A DNA stretch of 58,376 nt, from positions 1-58,376 of the forward strand of contig SVSN01000012.1 in NCBI GenBank assembly GCA_015064285.1, written 5' to 3'. The notes under the pieces were generated by a model. The model saw only the letters and a list, made by a program, of their open reading frames with translations, was not told the origin of the DNA and ran no database searches. Shown here in pieces: positions 36,481 through 43,740 of the stretch (position 1 is the first letter of the stretch; each line of letters begins with the position of its first letter). The translations under genes and the position numbers were made by a program. The stretch comes from Oscillospiraceae bacterium (lineage in GTDB: Bacteria; Bacillota; Clostridia; Oscillospirales; CAG-272).

Positions 36481-36771
36481 CTACCCCTCCCAGCATATCC
36501 GATGTATCTGCCCACGGATCCTCAGACTGTTTCTGCGGAACTCCGACATGACCAGATCCGCGCCCTCCACAAGCAGTATCTTTTTCCGCATATCCAGTCG
36601 GATCCGGCTGCGGCTGTATTCCAGAATGGCACGGCAGCCTTCCGTTACCATTTCCGATGGGCCTTTGCATATCAGAAGCGGTATATCGGTCAGTGCTTCG
36701 GTGGGGAATCCGGTCATATCGGAAAAAAACTGCGCCAGGCTTCCTGTATGTTTTTTGGGTGTATTCGGCAA
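36481..36771 (-). CDS. yqfC: Sporulation protein YqfC (YabP/YqfC family)
   Basis: 96 residues. Family features LTDIPLLICKGPSEMVTEGC and ILEYSRSRIRLDMRKKILLVEG in pieces, and the C-terminal VMSEFRRNSLRIRGQI, match YabP/YqfC proteins. The start is TTG with a perfect AGGAGGT seven bases upstream. First gene of the operon yqfC-yqfD-phoH-ybeY-era-recO-mutS2. The divergent ylbJ-like gene is 66 bases away, so a sporulation promoter region lies between, but I could not assign it firmly. Confidence 0.9.
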   Translation of the reverse strand: MPNTPKKHTGSLAQFFSDMTGFPTEALTDIPLLICKGPSEMVTEGCRAILEYSRSRIRLDMRKKILLVEGADLVMSEFRRNSLRIRGQIHRICWEG

Positions 36772-36837
36772 TCCGGCACCTCCTCAGGCATATATATGGG
36801 TACTACTGTCTTATGGTATGCCGGGAGTTTGTGTTAC

Positions 36838-37887
36838 ATGTCTGTTATCCGATGGGCAAAACGGTGGAAAATGGTACTGACAGCCGGTACGGTGTTTTTG
36901 TTTCTTTCCCTTCTGCTGCAGCCGGAAAAAGCTTCGGGTTCCATTATCCATGCTATGGAAAACTACTGTACCCGGCTGATTCCGGTTCTGTTTCCTTACA
37001 TGGTATTGTCTCATTTTTTCTGTACCTATGGGATGCTGCAGCCGCTGGCATTTCTGCTGCCTGTGAACCGGTTGTTCCGCATGGGCCGTGACGCTGTGCC
37101 TGTCTTTCTGATGGGACATCTGTGCGGATATCCCATCGGCGCGGGAATGACCGGCACCCTTGTCCGTTCGGAAAAACTGAATCGCAGGCAGGGGGAAATC
37201 CTGTGTGCCATAGCCAGCGGCGCCAGTCCGGCATTTCTACTGCATGCGGTGGGCGGGTATCTCTGGCATTCCGTTCCCTTCGGCGGTTTTCTGCTGGTTC
37301 TTCAGATTCTGGCGGGACTTGCTGCCGGAGCCATTCTCTGCCGCCGGTCAGAAGCCGCTCCTGCCGCACCGGATGTCATGGGGGAGAATATTCCCTTTTC
37401 CCAATGTTTCTGTGAAGCTGTGGGCGGCAGTGCCGTGAAAATTGTTTCCATCGGAGGCTACATTGTGTTTTTTTCTCTGCTGACCGATATGCTGCCCGGC
37501 AGTATGCTTTTCCGGTCAGTGTCTGCTGCCGTATTGGAATTTTCTTCCGGGGCACGCATGGCTGCTTCCGTAGGGGGAAAAGCCGGACTGTTTCTGACCG
37601 GTTTTTCTGCAGGGTTCGGCGGTCTTTCGGTTCTGGCGCAGAACGCACACATGCTGGCAGGCACCGGTATCCGTCTGCACATATATCTTCTGTATAAAGT
37701 ATTCCTGGGATTTTTCTGCGGTACCGGCTGTCTGCTGTACGGTTTTCTGTTTCCTGAAATGCAGGCATTCCGGAATGTTTCCGCTTCTCTGTATCCGGCG
37801 GACAGTCAGCTCTATCTGTATTTATTTTTTGTTTTATTGGGCATGATGTGGTACACATGGTATGCCTACAGGGAAAGCAGGCAATAA
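36838..37887 (+). CDS. YlbJ-like sporulation integral membrane protein
   Basis: 349-residue membrane protein with about nine hydrophobic segments. Glycine-rich GHLCGYPIGAGMTG and FSAGFGGLSVLAQNAHML are the two nucleoside-recognition (Gate) motifs that define YlbJ-like proteins in spore formers. Several in-frame ATGs exist; 36838 has GGGAG ten bases upstream and gives a compact N-terminus. Divergent to yqfC, which supports a sporulation role. Confidence 0.85.
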   Translation: MSVIRWAKRWKMVLTAGTVFLFLSLLLQPEKASGSIIHAMENYCTRLIPVLFPYMVLSHFFCTYGMLQPLAFLLPVNRLFRMGRDAVPVFLMGHLCGYPIGAGMTGTLVRSEKLNRRQGEILCAIASGASPAFLLHAVGGYLWHSVPFGGFLLVLQILAGLAAGAILCRRSEAAPAAPDVMGENIPFSQCFCEAVGGSAVKIVSIGGYIVFFSLLTDMLPGSMLFRSVSAAVLEFSSGARMAASVGGKAGLFLTGFSAGFGGLSVLAQNAHMLAGTGIRLHIYLLYKVFLGFFCGTGCLLYGFLFPEMQAFRNVSASLYPADSQLYLYLFFVLLGMMWYTWYAYRESRQ

Positions 37888-37932
37888 TTTCTCCAAATCG
37901 TTCAGAATCCGCATAAATCTTCTCACGGGGAC

Positions 37933-37961
37933 TTGATTTTGTGCCGGTTTTCCTCTATAAT
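37933..37961 (+). promoter_or_regulatory. Promoter of the small Cys-rich gene and prfB
   Basis: TTGATT (37933-37938), a 17-base spacer and TATAAT (37956-37961). Transcription starts about 45 bases before the TTG start at 38012. Confidence 0.8.
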
Positions 37962-38011
37962 ATTATAGAATGTGTATTTATGCCATTTTATCATACGGAG
38001 GAGTGATTGGT

Positions 38012-38218
38012 TTGAAAAAACGGTATACTGCCGAGCTGGAACGATACTGTAAGTACTGCGAGCACGCCTCCGGATTATCGGATCCTGACCGGATGCTGTG
38101 CCGGAAACACGGTGTCGTGGAAGCCGGCGGATGCTGCCGCAGATTTGTGTACGATCCCCTGAAACGGGAACCGGCACCGGCAGTACAGATCAAGCCCATG
38201 GAGTATGTGGAGCTGTAG
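38012..38218 (+). CDS. Small cysteine-rich protein
   Basis: 68 residues. Starts with TTG, with GGAGG ten bases upstream and a promoter at 37933-37961. Features: CKYCEHA near residues 11-17, then an LCRKHG element and GGCCRRFVYDPLKREP. The Cys/His spacing looks like a small zinc-binding knuckle. This pattern occurs in many clostridial proteins of unknown function, but I cannot name a family. Lies 87 bases upstream of prfB and is probably co-transcribed with it. Confidence 0.72.
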   Translation: MKKRYTAELERYCKYCEHASGLSDPDRMLCRKHGVVEAGGCCRRFVYDPLKREPAPAVQIKPMEYVEL

Positions 38219-38305
38219 CATGCCATTTATTCCGGCAGAATCTATCATGCCATTTTCCGGGTAGTTTTCTATAGTAAGTAATATGTGATTTTGGAGGAAA
38301 CAGAT

Positions 38306-39415
38306 TTGATTATCGCACTGGAAGACGCAAAATATCAGCTTGGTAATTTCCGCGAAAACCTGAAGGAACTGGGAAGCGCCCTGCGCATTGACGAACTGAG
38401 AGCCCAGGTGGAAGAACTGGAAAAGAAAACTGCGGAACCGGATTTCTGGAACGACCAGGCCAACTCCGGCAAGATCCTGCAGCAGGTAAAGCAGCTCAAG
38501 GACAAGATCGAATCCTATGATGAGCTTTGCACACGGCTGGAAGATGCCATTACCCTGGCGGAACTCGGCAGCGAAGAAAACGATGAATCCATGGTGGAAG
38601 AAGTTCTCTCCGAACAGAAAGCCATCGAAGCGGAAGAAGAAAAGCTCCGCATCGAAATTCTGCTTTCCGGCGAATACGACCGCAACAACGCCATTGTCAG
38701 CTTCCATCCCGGTGCAGGCGGTACCGAAGCACAGGACTGGGCACAGATGCTGTACCGTATGATCACCCGCTGGGGCGAACGTCACGGTTACAATGTAAAA
38801 CTGATCGACTGGCTGGACGGTGAAGAAGCCGGTCTGAAGTCCGCTACCATCATGGTGGAAGGGGTCAACGCCTATGGGTATCTCAAGAGTGAAAACGGTG
38901 TACACAGACTGGTTCGTGTATCTCCCTTTGACTCTTCCGGACGCCGCCACACCTCTTTCGCTTCCGTGGAAGTTATGCCGGAATTCGACGATGACAACAC
39001 CATCGAGCTGAAGGAAGAAGAACTGGAAATCACCGCACACCGTTCCTCCGGTGCCGGCGGTCAGCATATCAACAAAACCGACTCCGCCATCCGGATCCTG
39101 CACATCCCCACCGGTATCGTGGTAGGCTGTCAGACCGAACGGAGCCAGCTGCAGAACAAGGAAACCGCTCTGAAAATGCTGAAGTCCAAGCTGATGGAAA
39201 TCAAGGAACGGGAAAAGCTGGACAGAATCGAAGACATTCAGGGCAACAAGACCAACATCGAATGGGGCGCACAGATCCGTTCTTACGTGTTCATGCCCTA
39301 CACCCTGGCCAAGGATACCAGAACCGGTTATGAAGACGGGAACATTCAGGCGGTCATGGATGGGGAAATCGACGGCTTTATCAACGCTTACCTGAAGCAG
39401 AACGCAGCCAAGTAA
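38306..39415 (+). CDS. prfB: Peptide chain release factor 2, without programmed frameshift
   Basis: Class I release factor for UAA and UGA. 369 residues. Features are the SPF stop-codon motif in RVSPFDSSGRR, the GGQ motif at 251-253 and the following INKTDSAIR. The start is TTG at 38306 with GGAGG eight bases upstream; a GTG at 38285 lies before that SD. Most bacterial prfB genes need a +1 frameshift near codon 25, but here the region NFRENLKELGSALRIDEL is one continuous frame. Followed four bases later by the SpoU gene. Confidence 0.96.
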   Translation: MIIALEDAKYQLGNFRENLKELGSALRIDELRAQVEELEKKTAEPDFWNDQANSGKILQQVKQLKDKIESYDELCTRLEDAITLAELGSEENDESMVEEVLSEQKAIEAEEEKLRIEILLSGEYDRNNAIVSFHPGAGGTEAQDWAQMLYRMITRWGERHGYNVKLIDWLDGEEAGLKSATIMVEGVNAYGYLKSENGVHRLVRVSPFDSSGRRHTSFASVEVMPEFDDDNTIELKEEELEITAHRSSGAGGQHINKTDSAIRILHIPTGIVVGCQTERSQLQNKETALKMLKSKLMEIKEREKLDRIEDIQGNKTNIEWGAQIRSYVFMPYTLAKDTRTGYEDGNIQAVMDGEIDGFINAYLKQNAAK

Positions 39416-39419
39416 AAGT

Positions 39420-40193
39420 ATGAAAAAAGAAGAATCCCGCTTTGCCGACTCGGTGCTGTTTGAAGGGATGACCTCCATACGGGCCTGTATCCGGGCTATG
39501 GAAGACAACCTGCATGACAGACGGCTCCTGCGGGTGCTGTACGACAGAGAAAAAGCGGATGCCAAGCGGAAAGAGCTTTGTTGGCTTCGCGCTATGGGAC
39601 AGAAATTCGGTTTTCCGCTGGAAGAAGTGAGCGGAGAATACCTGGATTCTGTCACGGTCGGCGCATCGCACGGCGGTATTATAGCGGAATGTACGGACAG
39701 AACCATCCCTTCCCTCTCCCCCGCCGCACTGCATCCGGACGGTTTTTATGTACTGATCGAGGGGATCGAAGACCCCTACAATTTCGGGTATGCCATCCGT
39801 TCGCTGTATGCCTGCGGTGTGGACGGAATTGTTCTCTCTCCCCGGAACTGGATGAGCGCTGCCGGTGTGGTATGCCGTTCTTCCGCGGGTGCCTCTGAGC
39901 TTCTGCCCATGTTCACCTGCGACGGTGTGGAAGCGGCAGGAATATTCCGCCGTCTGGGATACAGGATCTGCTGTGCCGGGATCCGTGACTCCGTTTCCTC
40001 CTTTGATGCGGATCTGACAAAACCCATTTTTCTGATCGTGGGCGGCGAAAAACGGGGGATCTCCCGGGCACTGCTGGACACGGCGGACACGATCGTCAGA
40101 ATTGACTACGGCAGAGAGTTTGCCGGTTCCCTTTCGGCGGCATCGGCTGTTTCCATGCTGGGGTATGAAGTACTCCGGCAGAACAGGGGATAA
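39420..40193 (+). CDS. SpoU/TrmH family RNA 2'-O-methyltransferase
   Basis: 257 residues of the SPOUT knot-fold methylase family. N-terminal substrate-binding region to about residue 95 (with GASHGGIIAE), then the three SpoU motifs: IEDPYNFGYAIRS (about 120), IVGGEKRGIS (about 205) and SLSAASAVSMLGYE (about 237-250). It probably methylates 23S rRNA or tRNA, but the exact site cannot be told. Starts four bases after the prfB stop with no clear SD, so translation is likely coupled. Confidence 0.88.
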   Translation: MKKEESRFADSVLFEGMTSIRACIRAMEDNLHDRRLLRVLYDREKADAKRKELCWLRAMGQKFGFPLEEVSGEYLDSVTVGASHGGIIAECTDRTIPSLSPAALHPDGFYVLIEGIEDPYNFGYAIRSLYACGVDGIVLSPRNWMSAAGVVCRSSAGASELLPMFTCDGVEAAGIFRRLGYRICCAGIRDSVSSFDADLTKPIFLIVGGEKRGISRALLDTADTIVRIDYGREFAGSLSAASAVSMLGYEVLRQNRG

Positions 40194-40204
40194 GAAGTAT
40201 TGGA

Positions 40205-40236
40205 AGATCGGCTTCGTTATGAAGTCGGTCTTTTTT
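40205..40236 (+). terminator. Terminator after the prfB-SpoU transcript
   Basis: An 11-bp stem with two G-T pairs (AGATCGGCTTC with GAAGTCGGTCT) and a five-base loop, followed by a run of six T. Starts 11 bases after the SpoU stop. Confidence 0.85.
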
Positions 40237-40325
40237 CAATCGGTACATGTAAGAGGAGACATCATCATACACTCACATCCGCAACAGACTGTTGTGAGAT
40301 TTATGCAAAAACAACAGCCAGTCTG

Positions 40326-40354
40326 TGTTTTCCACCGCAGGAATGTGGTATAAT
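40326..40354 (+). promoter_or_regulatory. Probable promoter of the first XRE regulator
   Basis: TATAAT at 40349-40354 with a poor -35 (TGTTTT at 40326). Lies 55 bases before the ATG. Confidence 0.5.
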
Positions 40355-40408
40355 GAATCCATCGAAAGTGCACTTCGAAATTTATTCTTTCAAAGTATAG
40401 AGGTATAT

Positions 40409-40930
40409 ATGAGTACTATCGGTGAAAACATTGCTGCATTTCGGAAGGAGAAAAAGCTGACCCAGGAAGAACTGGCTGAAAAAATGTCGGTCACGCCACA
40501 GGCGGTCAGCAAGTGGGAATGTGACAGTTCTTACCCGGATGTGATCGTAATGCAGCAGCTGGCACAGATATTGGGGGTAACAGTAAATGATATCCTGAAT
40601 GGGAAACAGGAACTTCCGACCTTTCTGCAGGCAGAACCAGAGACAATTGATAAACGGATATTATACATCGAAGTGACCACCGGTGACACCGTTATCAAAA
40701 CCCGATTCCCTGTTTCCATGATCCGTACATTGTTGGAAAATGGCCTGCTCGCCAAGATTCTCGGATTTGCCAATGACTATGATGACGATGATGCCGATGA
40801 CAAAACGGAGCTTGATAATACCCTCCGACTGATCCGGAGTTTTGTGGAGGAAGGTGTGGTTGGCCCTATTATGCAGATTGATAATGATGACACACATGTC
40901 TCCATTGAGGTATTGTACCATGAAAATTGA
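40409..40930 (+). CDS. XRE-family regulator with SHOCT-like C-terminal domain
   Basis: 173 residues. HTH_3 domain at about 1-60 (FRKEKKLTQEELAEKMSV, then TPQAVSKWECDSSYPD). The C-terminal part (about 80-173) contains KTRFPVSMIRTLLENGLLAK and the acidic segment DYDDDDADD, followed by VGPIMQIDNDDTHVSIEV. That matches the SHOCT-like domain seen in YvlB/LiaX-type proteins. The target is unknown. SD AGAGG five bases upstream. The next gene overlaps by 11 bases, so the two are a coupled pair. Confidence 0.82.
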   Translation: MSTIGENIAAFRKEKKLTQEELAEKMSVTPQAVSKWECDSSYPDVIVMQQLAQILGVTVNDILNGKQELPTFLQAEPETIDKRILYIEVTTGDTVIKTRFPVSMIRTLLENGLLAKILGFANDYDDDDADDKTELDNTLRLIRSFVEEGVVGPIMQIDNDDTHVSIEVLYHEN

Positions 40931-41234
40931 TGTCACTCTGCCGGATAGAACAGAAACTTTCTCTGTGGAAGCGGATCTGGTAGGGCTGCAGCTGCAGGTG
41001 GGGAGCAGTCATCATAAAATCAGCATCCTGGACTTAGACGATTTTCTGGAAGAACTCTTAACAGAATCGGATATTTCGTGTACCTGTTCTATCCGGGAAT
41101 TCCGGATTACAGATGATGTACATCTGACCCTATGCTGCTATTCTTCCCCTCTGTTCCGGGATATAGCAAGGTTTCCCGGTATGGTGTTTGCAGAAGTACA
41201 CACAGACTTCGCCGGTATTGTCATTACAGTATAA
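40920..41234 (+). CDS. Hypothetical protein coupled to the XRE regulator
   Basis: 104 residues, no family recognised. Acidic, with no membrane segment or signal peptide. Contains VEADLVGLQLQVGSSHHKISILDL and ends in AEVHTDFAGIVITV. The start overlaps the regulator stop by 11 bases (ATG inside the last codons), which suggests translational coupling and a joint role. Could be a co-regulator or the sensing partner of the regulator (inference). Confidence 0.6.
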   Translation: MKIDVTLPDRTETFSVEADLVGLQLQVGSSHHKISILDLDDFLEELLTESDISCTCSIREFRITDDVHLTLCCYSSPLFRDIARFPGMVFAEVHTDFAGIVITV

Positions 41235-41309
41235 CAGCCTGTACTGTCCTTCTCCGGGTGATCTGTCTTTTCCCAACTGTTATTTGGAATCCCTCAAACG
41301 AATGGGTCA

Positions 41310-41338
41310 TTGCTTCCGGAGTATTCCTGTGCTATAAT
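41310..41338 (+). promoter_or_regulatory. Promoter of the second XRE regulator
   Basis: TTGCTT (41310-41315), a 17-base spacer and TATAAT (41333-41338). Transcript starts about 35 bases before the ATG at 41379. Confidence 0.8.
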
Positions 41339-41378
41339 GAAATCACACCGGTGATATCTTTATAGGGAGGAACAGAAT

Positions 41379-42596
41379 ATGCGGATCACGATCGGAGAAA
41401 AAATCAAGGAGCTGCGGCTTCAGAAAAACTGTACCCAGGAGGAGTTGGCGTCGGTACTGGGGATTACGGGACAGGCTGTATCCCGCTGGGAGTCGGGCAG
41501 CAGTTATCCGGATCTGGAGATGATTCCGTCGCTGGCCAATTATTTTCAGATCAGTATTGATCAGCTTTTCGGGTATGATACGGATCGGCAAAAGCGGATC
41601 GGGGAGATTCTTGCCGCAGCGGAGGAACTGAACAAAGCGGCAAAACCGGATGATGAGAAGATTGTAGCCCTTCTGCGCAGTGCCTGCGGGGAGTTTCCCG
41701 GGGATGAAAAACTGCTTTTTGAGCTGGCATATGCTCTGTACAAGCAGGGGAACCGGGACGGCTTGACTGTATTTATCGATTCCGACAGCATCTATCCACG
41801 TTATGACACCGAGAAAAACCGGGAAAATGTGTACTGGCAGGAAAGCATACAACTGTTCAAACGGCTGGTTTCCTCTGCTTCCGATGAGAAGATTGTACGG
41901 TGCTCCCGGCAGAATCTGATCTATATGTACCACCTGACCGGCGAACATGAGGAAGCGGTGCGGCTTGCCGAAACCTTTCCGGAAATGTGCATCTGCCGGG
42001 AAAATATGCTGGCGGCGGCTACCGATGGGAAGGAACACTGCCGGTATTCACAGGAACTGCTGCTCTCTGCTCTTGATAATTTCCGGTTTGCACTGGTAGG
42101 TGCTCTGTTCAGCAAAAGGTATCATGCCTACAAGGCTCCGGAAGAATTCAAAGCGTATAACAAAACAGAGATTGAAAAATACAGAGGACTGATTTCGCTT
42201 TATGAACTCATTTTTGAGGACGGAAACCTCGGCAGGGAGCATCTCAAAGTACAGGATCTGTATTTCCGGATTGTCAACAACTACGGTATGCTGCTGCTTC
42301 ATGTACCGGATGCCGACAAAGCCGCCTGTCTGGATGCCATTTTTGACTGTCTGGACAAGGTATTGGAGCATGCCAAACGATATGACGAGCTGCCGGAGAA
42401 TTACCGGTTTACGACACCCGTGCTGGATCATGTTTCCGCACAGGAGAAAGAAGTTTCCGATACCCTGGCGCTGTCAAAGCTGGCCGATGTGTGGGTTCTG
42501 CAGTGGAAGGAACTGAAGGAAAAGCTGATGGAAGATCCCCGGTGGGAGGTGTGGGACCGTAAACTGGCGGAGGCCTGTGAAACAGTTATGAAATAA
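41379..42596 (+). CDS. XRE-family regulator with long C-terminal helical region
   Basis: 405 residues. HTH_3 at about 1-65 (LRLQKNCTQEELASVLGITG, QAVSRWESGSSYPDLEM). The remaining 340 residues have alternating amphipathic helices similar to TPR-like repeats (for example VALLRSACGEFPGDEKLLFELAYALYKQ), as in clostridial regulators of this type. No enzymatic motif. Such proteins usually control a neighbouring operon, but the next gene is convergent. AGGGAGG before the ATG. Confidence 0.85.
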   Translation: MRITIGEKIKELRLQKNCTQEELASVLGITGQAVSRWESGSSYPDLEMIPSLANYFQISIDQLFGYDTDRQKRIGEILAAAEELNKAAKPDDEKIVALLRSACGEFPGDEKLLFELAYALYKQGNRDGLTVFIDSDSIYPRYDTEKNRENVYWQESIQLFKRLVSSASDEKIVRCSRQNLIYMYHLTGEHEEAVRLAETFPEMCICRENMLAAATDGKEHCRYSQELLLSALDNFRFALVGALFSKRYHAYKAPEEFKAYNKTEIEKYRGLISLYELIFEDGNLGREHLKVQDLYFRIVNNYGMLLLHVPDADKAACLDAIFDCLDKVLEHAKRYDELPENYRFTTPVLDHVSAQEKEVSDTLALSKLADVWVLQWKELKEKLMEDPRWEVWDRKLAEACETVMK

Positions 42597-42600
42597 TGCC

Positions 42601-42647
42601 AAAAAGCGTCTGAAAAATTCCGATAAAGGAATACAGACGCTTTTTTT
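42601..42647. terminator. Convergent terminator
   Basis: AAAAAGCGTCTG pairs with CAGACGCTTTTTTT, 7 bases or more of perfect stem with A-run and T-run. Serves the XRE gene and the minus-strand membrane protein gene. Confidence 0.88.
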
Positions 42648-42661
42648 GTTTGCTTTTGGCT

Positions 42662-43576
42662 TCAGAACAGGCCGGGCAGGATTTCCGCAAGCAGGAGGCC
42701 GCCGAAAAATGACAGTGCATTGGCAATCACGGCATACAGGATGCACACCCATTTCTCCGGCGGATCATCTGTGGCTTTCGGCAGCAGGATGCTGTATGCA
42801 GCTGCTTCTGCGATGACGATGATAATTTCCAGAAATGCATAAGTCAGGAAAAACATCAGGCCGCCCATACCGGGGTTGGTAATCTGCAGGGTTATGTTCA
42901 GGAAAAGCTGGGTGGCAAGGTTGACGACAAGGAGGATGAGGTACTCCTTTTGGTACCGGAAGCGGAACAGACGGGCTGCAGCCATTTCAAGCAGTACAGT
43001 CAGCACCACTCGGGCCGTAAACATGAGAATTTCTTTGCCCCACGGATAGGATTTCACCACATCCGGCAGGCGTGTTTCCCCTTCTGTCACGGAAAAATCG
43101 GTCATATCCACGGTGAAATAGCTGTCGAAGGCATACCTTTCCTGAATGCCGCTTACCGCATAGGTATCCGTTTCCGGCCAGTACAGCAGGATCTTGAAGG
43201 TGTCCGGCGGATAGTATGTCCAGTTCAGTTCTCCGGATCCGCTGACGCACCAGCTCTCCTGCAGGAAATAGTATCCGTCAGAATCGTTGTAGTCCACAAA
43301 AGCTTTCCAGATTTCATAATCCGGCAGCCAGCCGTTTGAGCTGCCGTCTTTATCATATCGGGCATATTCTTCCACACCGTCCCATGCGGATGCCGGTCCG
43401 GTGGAATCCGCTTCGGACAACAGGGTTCCGTAACAGAGCGTATCCTCCATTCCCGTAAAGGTAATCCTTACAGACGGCTTGGGCCCTGTATCCGCGTGAG
43501 CCTGTATAGGCAGCATAAAGACAGCCATCAGGACAAAATATATACATAGCATGACATGCATAGTCCGGGTACGCAT
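42662..43576 (-). CDS. Membrane protein of unknown function with exported domain
   Basis: 304 residues. A signal peptide at about 1-30 ends near QAHA, followed by ADTGPKPSVRITFTG and a soluble extracytoplasmic domain to about residue 180. The domain has two Cys residues (LCYG, SWCVSG), aromatic-rich parts and WYYPPDTFKILLYWPETD-like segments. Four C-terminal membrane helices follow (about 190-300). It resembles conserved clostridial proteins of unknown function that share an ADTGPKPS start. SD GAGGTGG before the ATG. Confidence 0.7.
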   Translation of the reverse strand: MRTRTMHVMLCIYFVLMAVFMLPIQAHADTGPKPSVRITFTGMEDTLCYGTLLSEADSTGPASAWDGVEEYARYDKDGSSNGWLPDYEIWKAFVDYNDSDGYYFLQESWCVSGSGELNWTYYPPDTFKILLYWPETDTYAVSGIQERYAFDSYFTVDMTDFSVTEGETRLPDVVKSYPWGKEILMFTARVVLTVLLEMAAARLFRFRYQKEYLILLVVNLATQLFLNITLQITNPGMGGLMFFLTYAFLEIIIVIAEAAAYSILLPKATDDPPEKWVCILYAVIANALSFFGGLLLAEILPGLF

Positions 43577-43681
43577 AAAGCCACCTCATTTCCTGTCCGG
43601 TTTCTGTATTCTTGGACGTTTTTTCCGGCCAAAAGTTCCCTTTTCCACAAAAATGCATAGCATATGTTTTCAGTGAACCGG

Positions 43682-43710
43682 TTGCAGATCCGGTGGATAT
43701 ATGGTATAAT
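43682..43710 (+). promoter_or_regulatory. Promoter of the GTPase-Rae1 fusion gene
   Basis: TTGCAG (43682-43687), a 17-base spacer and TATAAT (43705-43710). Start codon 31 bases further. No leader-peptide-type attenuator seen in this short leader, unlike tet(M). Confidence 0.82.
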
Positions 43711-43740
43711 AAAATGATATTATCAGAAAAAAGGTATATT

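Noticed and set aside
36772-36837. Sigma-E type promoter between yqfC and the ylbJ-like gene
   Set aside because: A CATATA element is visible, but no matching -10 at the right spacing could be placed on either strand.
38285-38305. GTG at 38285 as prfB start
   Set aside because: It lies before the SD GGAGG at 38293. The TTG at 38306 has that SD at eight bases.
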